Shown piece by piece: positions 1 to 10,515 of a DNA stretch of 64,000 nucleotides. Position 1 is the stretch's first letter. The number at the start of each line of letters is the position of its first letter. The position numbers and the translations under genes are program-made. Location of the stretch: positions 59,613,279-59,677,278 of the forward strand of contig CM075862.1 in NCBI GenBank assembly GCA_037975125.1, read 5' to 3'. The notes beneath the pieces are model-generated. The model was not told the origin of the DNA and made no database searches. It was given only the letters and a program-made list of their open reading frames with translations. The DNA comes from Latrodectus hesperus. Its lineage: Eukaryota; Arthropoda; Arachnida; Araneae; Theridiidae.

Positions 1-3000
1 TGTAAAAGTGTATTTTCAACGTTAAATATATCCTAATCTAAGATTGTTAAGGAAAACAAATAATACTTTTTTTTTTAAATTAAGAAAGGCAGTAAACGTC
101 TGAATAAACATTCTTTATTTTTGAAACAAAAATGTAAGAATCAGAAAAAAAATCAGAATATAAATCAGAGTATGTTATCATGCAGTTTCATATGTAAATT
201 ATAAATAACATATGTGATATATGAATTACAATGGTATAATTTTTTTAATAAAATGCAAGTATTTTTTATATAGTTTATTGTATTTTGAGTTATTAAATGC
301 CATCAATTTTAATGCTTATCTGCATACAATATAAGTGTTAAATACATATTAATAAGCCATTTTTTATGAAATCAAAAAATACTCACAAAATATTGTTACA
401 TTTTAATTGTTTATTCACACATTTACATATTAACTAGAAAAAATATAAATGATTTCCAAATATAACATTTTTATGGGAATTTATTTGAGTGCAACTGCTC
501 ATGGAAATAACTGAATTATAATTTTGATATTTATTCATGCTTTAATTTACTGCACATTACGATATTATATATTTACATACCTAGTCAGATAAGTGAATAA
601 ATGCTATAAACTTGGGAAAAATTCAAAAATATATCAAAATAAAAAAATAACTCAAACAAATTTCTTTTTCTAAAATATGATTATAGAAACCTCACAGTTT
701 TTTCTATTAGTAATCAAAATAGCTAAAAAGAAGACAGTAATCATAATGTAAGTGTTTATACAAATCACCCTTGCAAATTAGCAATAAGTTGAAAACTGAA
801 CCTTCACTTTTTGGCCAATGACATGTTTAGAGTGATAAAACTATACACAATAATTATTGTGAATATACGATTATTGCAGTTATAAATCTTTAATTAGAAA
901 GCTGAATTAAAGTTAATGAAAGATTCATTTTATAGAAAGATTTATTAAATTCAATATGAAGATTTGTTAGGACATGGAAGATTTGAAATTTTTTCCATGA
1001 ATTGACAGAACAGACATTATGCGAACTCTGTCTTATTGGCTAAAGCCTCATGTAGAAATTGTTAGATGAGATATCAACAAGGAGTAAAATTCTCCTAAAT
1101 TTATGAGAATAATGGTATACAACTAGATATATCAAATATATTATGCATATAATCTTCAAAACCCATTCCTAGATACAAATATTCTATATTTATTTACTTG
1201 CAAATTGAAATTAAAAAAGCACGAAAATGGAAATTCATCTAAAATACTAACAAAATTATGGTGGGATCGAAATTCTTTTGATCCAACTTATTTTAACTGT
1301 ATAGCGATGTTAGTGTAAATAATAAAGAAACTTAAACCTTAGTGAGTATTTGATGAAGAAATTTAATTCTCCTAAGTTAACAGTTTGATTTTATTTCAAA
1401 TCAATATTTCCTTATGTAATTTTTCATTATTCTTAATATTTGTCTTGTATAAGGTGGAAAGAATGTTCTGTCTCTACTGCACAGTAACTTACAGTTGAAC
1501 AAAACCATATGGTGCATTAAATCCGTAAAACTTTACAGTACTTGTCATTACATTTATGCACGATGGCACCACAGCAACGTTATGCGTGCCAAAGAGAAAT
1601 TCCTTCCTGAAATTTTCATTTAAGATTAAATCATAAGCCTAAAATTTGAATGTACTTAATTCCTTACGATCTGCAAAATTGACAACCACGGACTTTTATT
1701 TGTAATTAATCTCCTGTGAACTGGGACTCCAGAGCCACTTTGATGAAGTAAAAGATGTTTTTCAATGTACCCATGTTGGTTTATACAGAGGCATTCAAAA
1801 CTCAACCGCAATAGACGTTATTACGTTCTTGAGTTGCATTGTACCTATACTTTGGAATATTTTTCACTTTAAAAAAAACCGCTTCTTTTTGTTACGTTCT
1901 ATTTCATTAGTTTCTTATTTTTATCAAATTTAGAAAAATGATCTCAGTTTTCATGGGGAATCATGTAGGAAACATTTCTCTCTCTTTTACAATTTTTATT
2001 TCATAATAAAAATATCAAAATTCTTCTGTTCATATTTCCGCTAATAGCAACCATTTTTAGATATCACTTATGCTATTATTTTTTTAACTAAAAGTAAGTA
2101 TACATACGGAAAATAAATAAATATTTACTAAAACATGTTTAGAAAGAGTGAATCTAAATCAGATTTGCTTTTGAATCAAATTTGAAAAAAAATGTTTGAT
2201 TATGTCATAAAACTCTTTTTTCTTACTGTTCATTATAACAGAATACTATATTTCTACAGATTGTGAAAATATAATATCTAATCACTTAAAGAAACATTTA
2301 TTTACCATTCAGTTACATAATCAGGTTTATGTTTTCAGTGAATTACAAAATATTTAATATTAAAATTATTTGTTAATATTTCACTGATAAGTCATCCAAA
2401 GTATTGATATAAAAATAGGTTTTATAAAATTTTATTCTAATCTAAAAATGTTTGCATTGCAATAATTTCAAATGGAAAATTATAATGGAAATAGAATATG
2501 AAAACGTCTTTTCTATTTGTTTTACCTCAACAAAAATTTTCAGTTAATTTGAGAATTATTTTGTATTAATCTTGAAACTGTGTTACTTTCTTTCAAATGC
2601 TCTTTTGCATTCTACATTCACGGCCTCATTATTTCACATAAATTAGCTGATAATATATTTCCATAAAATTTCTTTTTTCTGTATTGGGAGTGTTTTTTTT
2701 TTAATTTACAAAAGTCATTTGGTTGTTTTTATTATTTTTTTATAATTTGAGTAAAAATTAAATTTTTATTTGAATAAGTGAATACACTATTGTATTGTGA
2801 TGATCTTACCACAAATTCATGAATATTTTTAAAGCAGAAGAAACTTGAAAGTTAGTTATGTTAATTCATTTTCTTCTTTTTTATGTTTAAAAAGGAAATG
2901 CTGATTCATTGTGATGAAAATGGTCCATAAAATTTAATGGAGTCCAATTAAACATAAATAGAATTAAATAAATGCACCTTAAATGCAAATTACACTTTTA

Positions 3001-4140
3001 TTACGCTTAATATCCTAGTTTTATGATCATATTCTTTTGTCATATTTCCAGAAAGTTATTTTGAATAGCTGCTCGTAAATTAAAAGTAATATTTAAATCC
3101 AGTGTGTGATAAAAAGTTGGGAGGTTTTATAAGAAACACTGAATTTATGAAGTTACAAATTTATCTCTTTAAGTGTCGTCAAATTTACATCTTTGAAAAG
3201 AAAGTAAATATATATCAAGTAAGAAGAAAATGAAAATTGTTATTTTCATTTTATTCTTTTAGTTTTTCTCAATAGAGAAAAGGAAAATAAAAAAGAAGCT
3301 GATTATTTATTTATTATTAATTATTGAATAACTTTTGTCTTCTAATTACAAATTTTTAAATTGACATACTTAATTAGTTGTTAATATTTTCAGGAATATT
3401 CTTTTGAGTGTTTTGCATTGTAGTAATGTCTTATGTTTAATTGTAATTTAATAGATATTTTAATGTATAGTAATCAATAAATTGGTATCACTTGTTTCAT
3501 ATTATTTTTAATTTAATTTTCGCATAGACAGATCTTTGCATGAAAAACAAGATAATCACAATTAAATACTTATTTTTGATATGCAAACTTATATATATTA
3601 TATGAATTGTGATAAATTTAATTTTTACAATAAAGAATCATCGTGTATTTGAGAGGGAAGCAAAATTCAAATACTGCATTATGTTTATATTAATTTAAAA
3701 AGTGATGTATATTGATATATAATTTAAATAAAATTCTTAAATTTTATTTTCAAAGTACGAAAGCATGTTCTTAACAACAAAAACTATTATTATATATACA
3801 AGCTCAAAAGTAATGATTTTCTTTAATTTTTAGTTGTGGCTTCTCAGTTTCAGAAGCTCATAATCAAAAATATGGTATATTGCATTCTTTTAATTTCGTT
3901 TTAATTTGTAATTTATTTTGAACACTGAGTACATGATAAATACATGAATTAAATCAAGGCACTGTTTCAAAATGAATGACAATGTGCTTGTTGCGAGATA
4001 AAATAGGAATTGCGTTTCATAATCTTACACGTTACATTCGATATTTCTATTAATTTTATGTCAAATCTTTGACTATTGATTGGTCATTGTTTAAAAATGC
4101 TTCTCATTATAACTCTAAAAGTTAAGATTTTCATCATAAA
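1..4140. other. A+T-rich DNA without recognisable genes
   Basis: There is no long open frame and no codon-like composition on either strand. Homopolymer runs and short A/T motifs dominate. One slightly less A+T-rich patch at about 1,480-1,860 holds a short frame that weakly resembles the second catalytic motif of an IS630/Tc1-type transposase; it is listed only as a weak observation. Confidence 0.6.
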
Positions 4141-4146
4141 AGATTA

Positions 4147-4437
4147 AACACTTAATAAAGTAAAATATACCAAAAAATTTCATTTTTTAATGTCCTTTTT
4201 AATTATTATGTGCCATAATAGTCACTTTAAATAGTTATTTAAAATAACAATAATTATTTAGTTTTTTAATAATATAAAATTATTAAAATAAAACATAAAA
4301 ATAATATAAAAATAATAATATAAATAATTATAAGAAACACACTTTAATAGTTATTTAGTAAAAAATAACAAAAAAATTTGGTTTTTAAATGTCATTTTTA
4401 CTAATTGTCCTATGCCATAATTATCATTTTAAAATAC
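4147..4437. repeat. Diverged tandem duplication, unit about 190 bp
   Basis: The stretch at about 4,147-4,256 recurs in the same orientation at about 4,337-4,437. Both contain an 'acactt(t)aat' start, a 'caaaaaaatt' tract, a 'tttttaatgtc'-like block and a 'tatgccataat' block in the same order. The intervening sequence is almost pure A/T. Identity is imperfect, so this is an old local duplication with no coding content. Confidence 0.55.
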
Positions 4438-6119
4438 ATTATTTCACTGTCTTATATCATTGTCTATAAGTTGAATATATGTTAATGCAAAATGATTTTT
4501 TGATTTATTATGACTCCATAAATTATACTTTAATTTCGTTACATAGACCAGGGGGTATAATTATTTTAAAAATAAAAAATATTTATTAACAAAGTTTAAG
4601 TAACTGCTTTTGATGAAAGATTTTCAAATTTTTGAAAGTGGGTTTTTGCTGATAATGGGTAAATTATAAATAAGTAAATAATAGAACTTATAATTTTTTT
4701 TATATTATACTGAAATTGTTCTGAGAAATGCTGTATTTTTCATTAAAGGTAATTTTCTTTAAAGTGGTCGCATGTATTTTTAAGTAATTTTACAATATTA
4801 ATTTTCCTAAATGCAACTAATACATGAATAAACAAATTCTAAGCAACTGTAAATGGGTGTTTCATTTGTGATTTCTTAAAAATTACTTAAATCAAGAACA
4901 ATTATATATTTTTGCAACATATTTAGTAACAAAAGTCGATTGTCAGCTCAAAAATAATTTTTTCGCTATCTTGCAAGATCACTTGAGTAAGTTTTCGCTC
5001 AGTTAAGTAATTTCTTCATTATTTCATTTCTTAACTTCTAAAAGACTTGACACTGAAATGATGGATGAGGCGAGATTTCCTTGAGTGTTTTGAGAACTAA
5101 TTTTCTCACTCGTACATCTTAAGTGTTCTTTTTTATCATGTAAACAAGTTTTTGAATAATTCTTCATAAAAATTCCCCAGAATTTAATGTAGAAACATGT
5201 CTTAACTGCTTTTAACATAAGCCGTTGAATTCTGTCATAAGAAGGTATCTTCACAAAACACGTCGCGTGGTAACTTAAAAATCAAATTTTAACGTTTATT
5301 TATGAATATTTCATAAGCTACTGCTTTTGATACGAGTTGAAATAGCTTTGATGTTTTGGGAGTCATTTCATGTTGTTCGAAAAGTATCAGTTTAGAGGTA
5401 TTTTATTAATATATTAAAGATAAAAACTATTATCTTTAAAGAAAAAGTTTTTTTTAATTCACTTCTAAACTACACAAACAGATATGGCAAATCTAAAGAC
5501 TTAAAATTCCATATGTAAAAAGAAATTTTTATGAGTGAATCACATTTTTTAAAAGTTATTTTAATTTTTTACGACTTTGATAAAAAAAAATTCTGTATAT
5601 TTAGGATATTCTCAAAAAGAGAACATAATATTTTTTACATTATATGCTACAGCAAATGATTTTTATTTATTGATAAGAGATATTATTCAAGAATTAAATA
5701 ATAATAGATACAGCAATAAGATAATTGTTTTTTTGCTACACAGAATGAGAAAAGTTTAAAATATTTAAAAAATGATACTTCGACTTCTCTCACTTATCTA
5801 AGCAAAAACAACCGTCTATAACTTAAAAAGAATTTTTTCTGTGAAGTATCATTAAATTTGCATTGCATTGTATAATTTAGGAATTTTCTGTTTTTTACTT
5901 GTTGCAAACAGCATGATTCATCAATCATTTTGAAGCAAATTATATTTTAACGATAAAATGTATATCACTTTATATTTACTATTTTTAATAAGAATTATGT
6001 GCGTAATAATATTTCAAGATAACATAAAATGATAAGAATTACAATCTGTAGGAAGTAGAAAGAACAATCTATAGGAAGCTAGGAATAATTGTCTCTAGGA
6101 AATAGTAATCTTACGAACT
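4438..6119. other. A+T-rich DNA, nothing recognised
   Basis: Only short A/T-driven frames occur here (the longest are about 60-76 codons) with no recognisable domain. Nothing supports a gene. Confidence 0.55.
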
Positions 6120-6790
6120 CATCCCTTCCTGGTGCTCGCTATCTTTAGGTGAGTACGGGTGGCAAAATCCTAGTACACTCAATGACCTATATTTTCTTTC
6201 TTTTTCCCCCTCTTCTCCTACTAATCTTTTCCTCATCCTTTCCTTCCTTTGACGGCATGCTTGTACTTCAAAAATTTTCAAGTGTTGTTACTGTTCTGGC
6301 TTACATACTGCCTTTTTCAAATCTTGGTCTATATAGACTTAGGTGGAAGGAGTAATTTTCAACTAAGGTAAAAAAAATATTACTTTTCCGGAAGCAGGGC
6401 AAATAGTTATTAACAGAGAAATAAAAGTTAGTGGTTCCTATTCTTCTACTTCACAAGCAGATGCAGAAATAAACATTAATCTAGCAAAGAAGAATAGTCT
6501 ACCAATATCTACTCCACCTTCAACATTGTTATCTAAATCTAGTTTACTAACACTTTATAATAGCACAAAGAAATCTACTTCAATTACCAATAAATCTAAG
6601 ACTGATGATAAAAAAATTAAAAGACAAACATCTAAAGAAAATGTTTAAAAGAACACTTGGTATACCTTTTTCTGAAATAGATATAGAAATGGACTCCTCT
6701 TCTACAACTCAAATTGTTTCAAAATGTAGAATTAACAAGTACAAAAAACAATCAAATAAAACTTGCTCTGAATGACATTGATTTCATGAA
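6120..6790 (+). pseudogene. Possible non-LTR retrotransposon 5' end / ORF1 remnant
   Basis: This stretch is compositionally different from its surroundings. A C/T-rich leader (about 6,120-6,360) is followed by a frame open for about 84 codons (about 6,401-6,648). The predicted peptide is rich in Ser, Thr and Lys (for example KSTSITNKSKTDDKKIKRQ), ends at a TAA, and continues in another frame for about 45 codons (IPFSEIDIEMDSSST), as expected after a frameshift. Lys/Ser/Thr-rich low-complexity protein is common in arthropod non-LTR ORF1 proteins, and RNase H-type non-LTR fragments occur elsewhere in this window. I see no zinc knuckle or RNA-binding fold, so the assignment is an inference. It could instead be a decayed exon of an unknown host protein. 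Confidence 0.3.
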
Positions 6791-7202
6791 ACTGTTGTGG
6801 TTTGAAATTTCTTATGACATTTATCTGTCTCATCTTTCTTGCTCTCATGAATTTGCTTAAATGTTTTTCTTCTTCTGAGTCATCCATTTCAACATTCTCA
6901 ATTAGATCTTATCCAAGGATTTACTCAAGCATTTAATTTTAAAGATTACTTTATTTTCTTTGCAGCTTATCCCATCTGATGATCTATTTTGCGTAAGTAA
7001 AATCAAATCAAATAAAATATAAGGAACTCAAAATCATCTGGAAGGCAGCAGAGGCTGGAATGTGCAAATGTATAAGATTTCAGAGCATTTGAAAAAGGCA
7101 AAAAGAACAATTCATTTGTAATATCAAATATCGTGTTATGGCATAAAAGGAAAAAAAAGTTGATCAGAAAGTATTGCAATTTATTGCAGGCCGGTTCTTT
7201 AT

Positions 7203-7663
7203 TTAACGAAAGCGTGAATTATCATTTTTCGATATTGCCTCTTCCACTGATTGAAATATAGAGTCATATGAATGTGTTTTTGGTGAATTGTTCATGATCA
7301 TACTGAAAGCTATGCAGGACCTCATTGGCCTTCCAAAATTATGTCCTGAGAGACATACACAGATAAACCGTGCACAGTTTATCTGTGTACATAAATTGTG
7401 AAATCGGCCTGTTATGTAAAAATGTACAATCATATCACGAACAATTATTCAGAAAATAGACGTGTTTGTTCTAAGAAGAGATGATGTTTGAAGTCAATGG
7501 CTGTCAACAAAGCAGTTCCAACAATAAAACTGATATAGGTAATAATATAATGCCATCTTTTCAAAAGAGATATATTTCTGAGTGCAACATTTTGATAGTG
7601 TCTATTGAATCTGAATAGAACTTTATTCACTTTTTTCGAAATAATTTTATTATTGACGTGCAT
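7203..7663 (-). other. Coding-like unrecognised segment
   Basis: Two minus-strand frames, 7,445-7,663 and 7,203-7,433, lie end to end in different registers and together would give about 145 residues. Their amino-acid composition is balanced (Arg, His, Cys, Gly and Trp present) and unlike the Lys/Asn/Ile/Tyr-only peptides of the surrounding A/T-rich DNA. The first contains a hydrophobic run (ITYISFIVGTALLTAI) that could be a membrane segment. I recognise no family. It may be a frameshifted pseudogene or exon fragment, or chance. Confidence 0.2.
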
Positions 7664-8390
7664 CTGTTATAATAGTAAGGGTAGCAGTTATGTATGCATA
7701 TGAAAAAATGTGCATATATTCCTATGCGTCGTGGAAACACTCCATATGTCAATGATTTTAGAAAAGCGAGGGTAATTGATTAAACTTCAAGCATTTGCTT
7801 TCGAGAAAATTATGACTAATTTGCATCTTGAGAATCAAACCTTGAATAAATACTGAGCCTCTCGTAATACTATTTGAGGATAGTGATAAAAAACTATATT
7901 AACATTAGTTGATTGATACAATCACAAATAGATAAATTTTAATGCGGCAAATCATTTAGTGATAGTACTTGAAGTTAAATATCAGACTTTCTCATAATTA
8001 AATGTCCCCTATTTAAGGAGTGTTATTTATGATACTATGTCCCGCTTTTAATACTTTAACAGATCATAGAAATATTTTACTAAAAGTTAAAATCCAGAAA
8101 AATAACGTTTTAACAGTCATTTGCTTGATTTAGTTTATTTCTTCTATGTACACTATTATGCAAGGACTAATTGATCTGTTGGTTGAAAAGTAGAGATCAT
8201 CGCTTATACTTGCTGAAAACCATGAATGATATGGTATAAATAGCATGACCGTGTATAATGCCAAAAAATATTGATCAAAGAAACAATATTAGATTCATGT
8301 TATTGCATTAAGATTCAAATCATTTCCTGAAATTAATTAACAAACCAATAAATTAATTAAATCAATAAATTATATAGATATTATATATAT
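7664..8390. other. A+T-rich DNA, nothing recognised
   Basis: No open frame of note, no repeat structure and no motif could be supported. Confidence 0.5.
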
Positions 8391-8392
8391 AC

Positions 8393-8427
<35 letters not shown>

Positions 8428-8430
8428 TAT

Positions 8431-8480
<50 letters not shown>

Positions 8481-8488
8481 ATATATAT
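8391..8488. repeat. Compound microsatellite forming a hairpin
   Basis: The order is an (ACAT)n tract, (TA)n, (AC)5, a central (AT)n of about 30 bp, (GT)5 and (AT)n. The AC block at 8,431-8,440 and the GT block at 8,471-8,480 are reverse complements placed symmetrically around the AT core, so about 8,423-8,488 is a near-perfect palindrome. Confidence 0.85.
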
Positions 8489-8685
8489 GGATTATTCATA
8501 ATATTTTTCCTATATGGATCAGCTATATACTAGTAATAACCAACAACTATATGACTGTATAATGGTGCTACTACTAGATAGATGATAATAGCTATTGGAC
8601 TAGAATGAACAATATGCAATGCAATACAATATATATATGCTGCACGTTTATCTATATGACGAAATACTAAATGATATATGAACAA

Positions 8686-8787
<102 letters not shown>

Positions 8788-8904
8788 AATGCAAAGTTAG
8801 ATATAGAACTAAAAAGCACAAGAATATCTAAAATATTTAAGTTTAGCAATACATTTAGCGCAAAAGCAGCTACAATAGTATTACTAAGATATAGTTAATA
8901 GTAT

Positions 8905-9254
8905 ATTTTATAAAATACAATGAATATAATGAAACAAAATAGAATTAAAAATGCCAAATTGAGAATAGTACATTGAAAATATTAAATGCCAAATGGAGAA
9001 TAGTACATTGAAATATAGATAAATGGAAAACAATACATTGAATACATTAAATGGAAAACATTACATTGAAAATACTTGAAAGAAATTTCAAAGAAAATAT
9101 CAAAGAAAGATAGATATAAATGGAATAAAGTACCAATATGGCCAGCTTCGTCAGGGGTGTTGACCACATTGGCACAAATTATGGCTTTTCTGCAATGGTC
9201 CAAGACATATTCTTAAAGAAGCCAGTACACCCCAAAGCCATACCAAAAATTCAT
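8905..9254 (+). repeat. Left inverted arm with internal minisatellite
   Basis: It pairs with the reverse complement of 10,012-10,350, with small indels. The inner part (about 9,138-9,254) is the best conserved; it includes 'gccagcttcgtcaggggtg' and the block ending in 'ataccaaaaattca'. The outer part (about 8,949-9,075) is a degenerate tandem repeat of about 28-39 bp built round 'tacattgaa' and 'aaatgg'. Confidence 0.8.
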
Positions 9255-9840
9255 CCCCAGTGTTCCAAATTTTCAAATATATTGGCAAATTTATTTTTAA
9301 ACTACTATGAAAAATCATTTATTATACAAATGCCTTTTGCTTACAGATATATTGACCATTTAATAATTTTTAATTGCCTAGAATTCGATAAAATTTACAA
9401 TAATATATATCCTATAGGAATTAAAATTAATTAAAACTAATATTGATAACTTAGAAAGCTGAATTTCTAAATATTTCAATTACGATAAAAGAAAACTACA
9501 CATTTACTGATATATATGATAAAACTAATAATTTTAATTTCAAAGTTAATAAACTAATTTTCTGGAATTCAAACATTTCAATTAAAATTTATAAAAATAT
9601 TATTTTTAATCAACTTAATAGAATATACAATATATGTAATAATTTAAATAACATCAATAAGCAAAAAAATAGACTAGAAAATATTTTAACTCATAATGGC
9701 ATTCCAACTAAATTTATGAAACACTATTTGGCTAGTAGAGCATTGCATTATAAGAGTGAAGTAAGGCGTAATTTTATATTACAGAAGGTTCACCCAATCC
9801 TTGAAGGTCTTATAAGAAGCTTGAAATGCCGATAGTGTTT
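9249..9840 (+). pseudogene. Reverse transcriptase, 3' half, decayed (copy 1)
   Basis: The frame starts at RT motif B (PQCSKFSNILANLFLNYYEK, canonical PQGS changed to PQCS). It continues through motif C, which reads RYIDHLIIFN, so the second catalytic Asp of the usual YIDD is His. It then reaches a thumb-like region (IYDKTNNFNFKVNKLIFWNS) after a frameshift near 9,430-9,480. Motifs 1 to A are missing because the element is cut at the arm junction. With motif C changed and the frame broken, it cannot be active. The same thumb-like block appears at about 28.7-28.8 kb, which shows that the two loci are one family. The pattern resembles Penelope-type RTs; no endonuclease domain follows. Class confidence is moderate, RT identity is good. 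Confidence 0.65.
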
Positions 9841-10011
9841 ACACTTAGTCACTAATTTATGTATTTGGTGAGGTTCTTGCAGATTTGTATTTGTATTTAG
9901 GTATGGTTTTAATTTGATTATTATAAATTAAATGTATTTTGGCAACATTGGATTTTGACTTATATATTTTAGATTAAATTCAATTTCTTTTATTCTGGTT
10001 TGATACTTTGA

Positions 10012-10350
10012 TTTGAATTTTTGGTATGGCTTTGGGGTGTACTGGCTTCTTTAAGAATATGTCTTGGGCCATTGCAGAAAAGCCATAATTTGTGACAATG
10101 TGGTCAACACCCCCTGACGAAGCTGGCCATATTGGTACTTCCATTTATATCTATCTTTCTTTGATATTTTCTTTGAAATTTCTTTCAAGTATTTTAAATG
10201 TAATTCTTTTCAATGTAATGTTTTCCATTTAATATATTCAAAGTATTGTTTCCCATTTAATATTCTACATTTGGCATTTAATATTTTCAATGTCCTATTC
10301 TGCTATTTCACATTTTTCATTGTATTTTGTTTCATTATATTCATCGTATA
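10012..10350 (-). repeat. Right inverted arm
   Basis: It is the reverse complement of the left arm. It contains 'gacgaagctggccatattgg' at about 10,118-10,137, matching the left arm's version at about 9,136-9,155, and its own degenerate 'caatgta' repeats on the outer side. The copies differ by a few substitutions and indels of several bases, so the two arms have evolved separately for some time. Confidence 0.8.
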
Positions 10351-10374
10351 TTATATATATATATATACTATATA

Positions 10375-10424
<50 letters not shown>

Positions 10425-10439
10425 ACACACACACATCAT

Positions 10440-10484
<45 letters not shown>
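10346..10484. repeat. Composite (TA)n-(AC)n-(TA)n microsatellite
   Basis: (TA)n with two 'tactatata' interruptions, then an AC-rich block at about 10,415-10,442, then about 40 bp of (AT)n. It abuts the right inverted arm. Confidence 0.9.
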
Positions 10485-10486
<2 letters not shown>

Positions 10487-10515
10487 TTCGGGTATATATA
10501 TATCCGAATACTATA
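10480..10515. repeat. Short palindrome at microsatellite edge
   Basis: 'tatagtattcgg' at 10,480-10,491 is the exact reverse complement of 'ccgaatactata' at 10,504-10,515. A 12-nt A/T-rich loop separates them. Confidence 0.85.

Larger units (their letters stand above)
8905..10350 (+). mobile_element. RT-bearing retroelement relic bounded by long inverted arms
   Basis: Two arms of about 340 bp in opposite orientation (8,905-9,254 and 10,012-10,350) enclose about 760 bp that encode the 3' half of a reverse transcriptase and a 3' untranslated tail. The arm/body junction is sharp: in both arms the shared sequence ends just after 'ataccaaaaattca', and inside the left junction RT motif B begins at once. 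Both outer ends approach (TA)n tracts. Penelope-like elements are known to carry LTR-like repeats in direct or inverted orientation, and the RT body resembles that class more than Ty3/gypsy or LINE RTs. No GIY-YIG endonuclease is visible, so the class assignment is tentative. A second RT relic of the same family lies at about 28.1-29.0 kb without visible arms. Confidence 0.6.
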
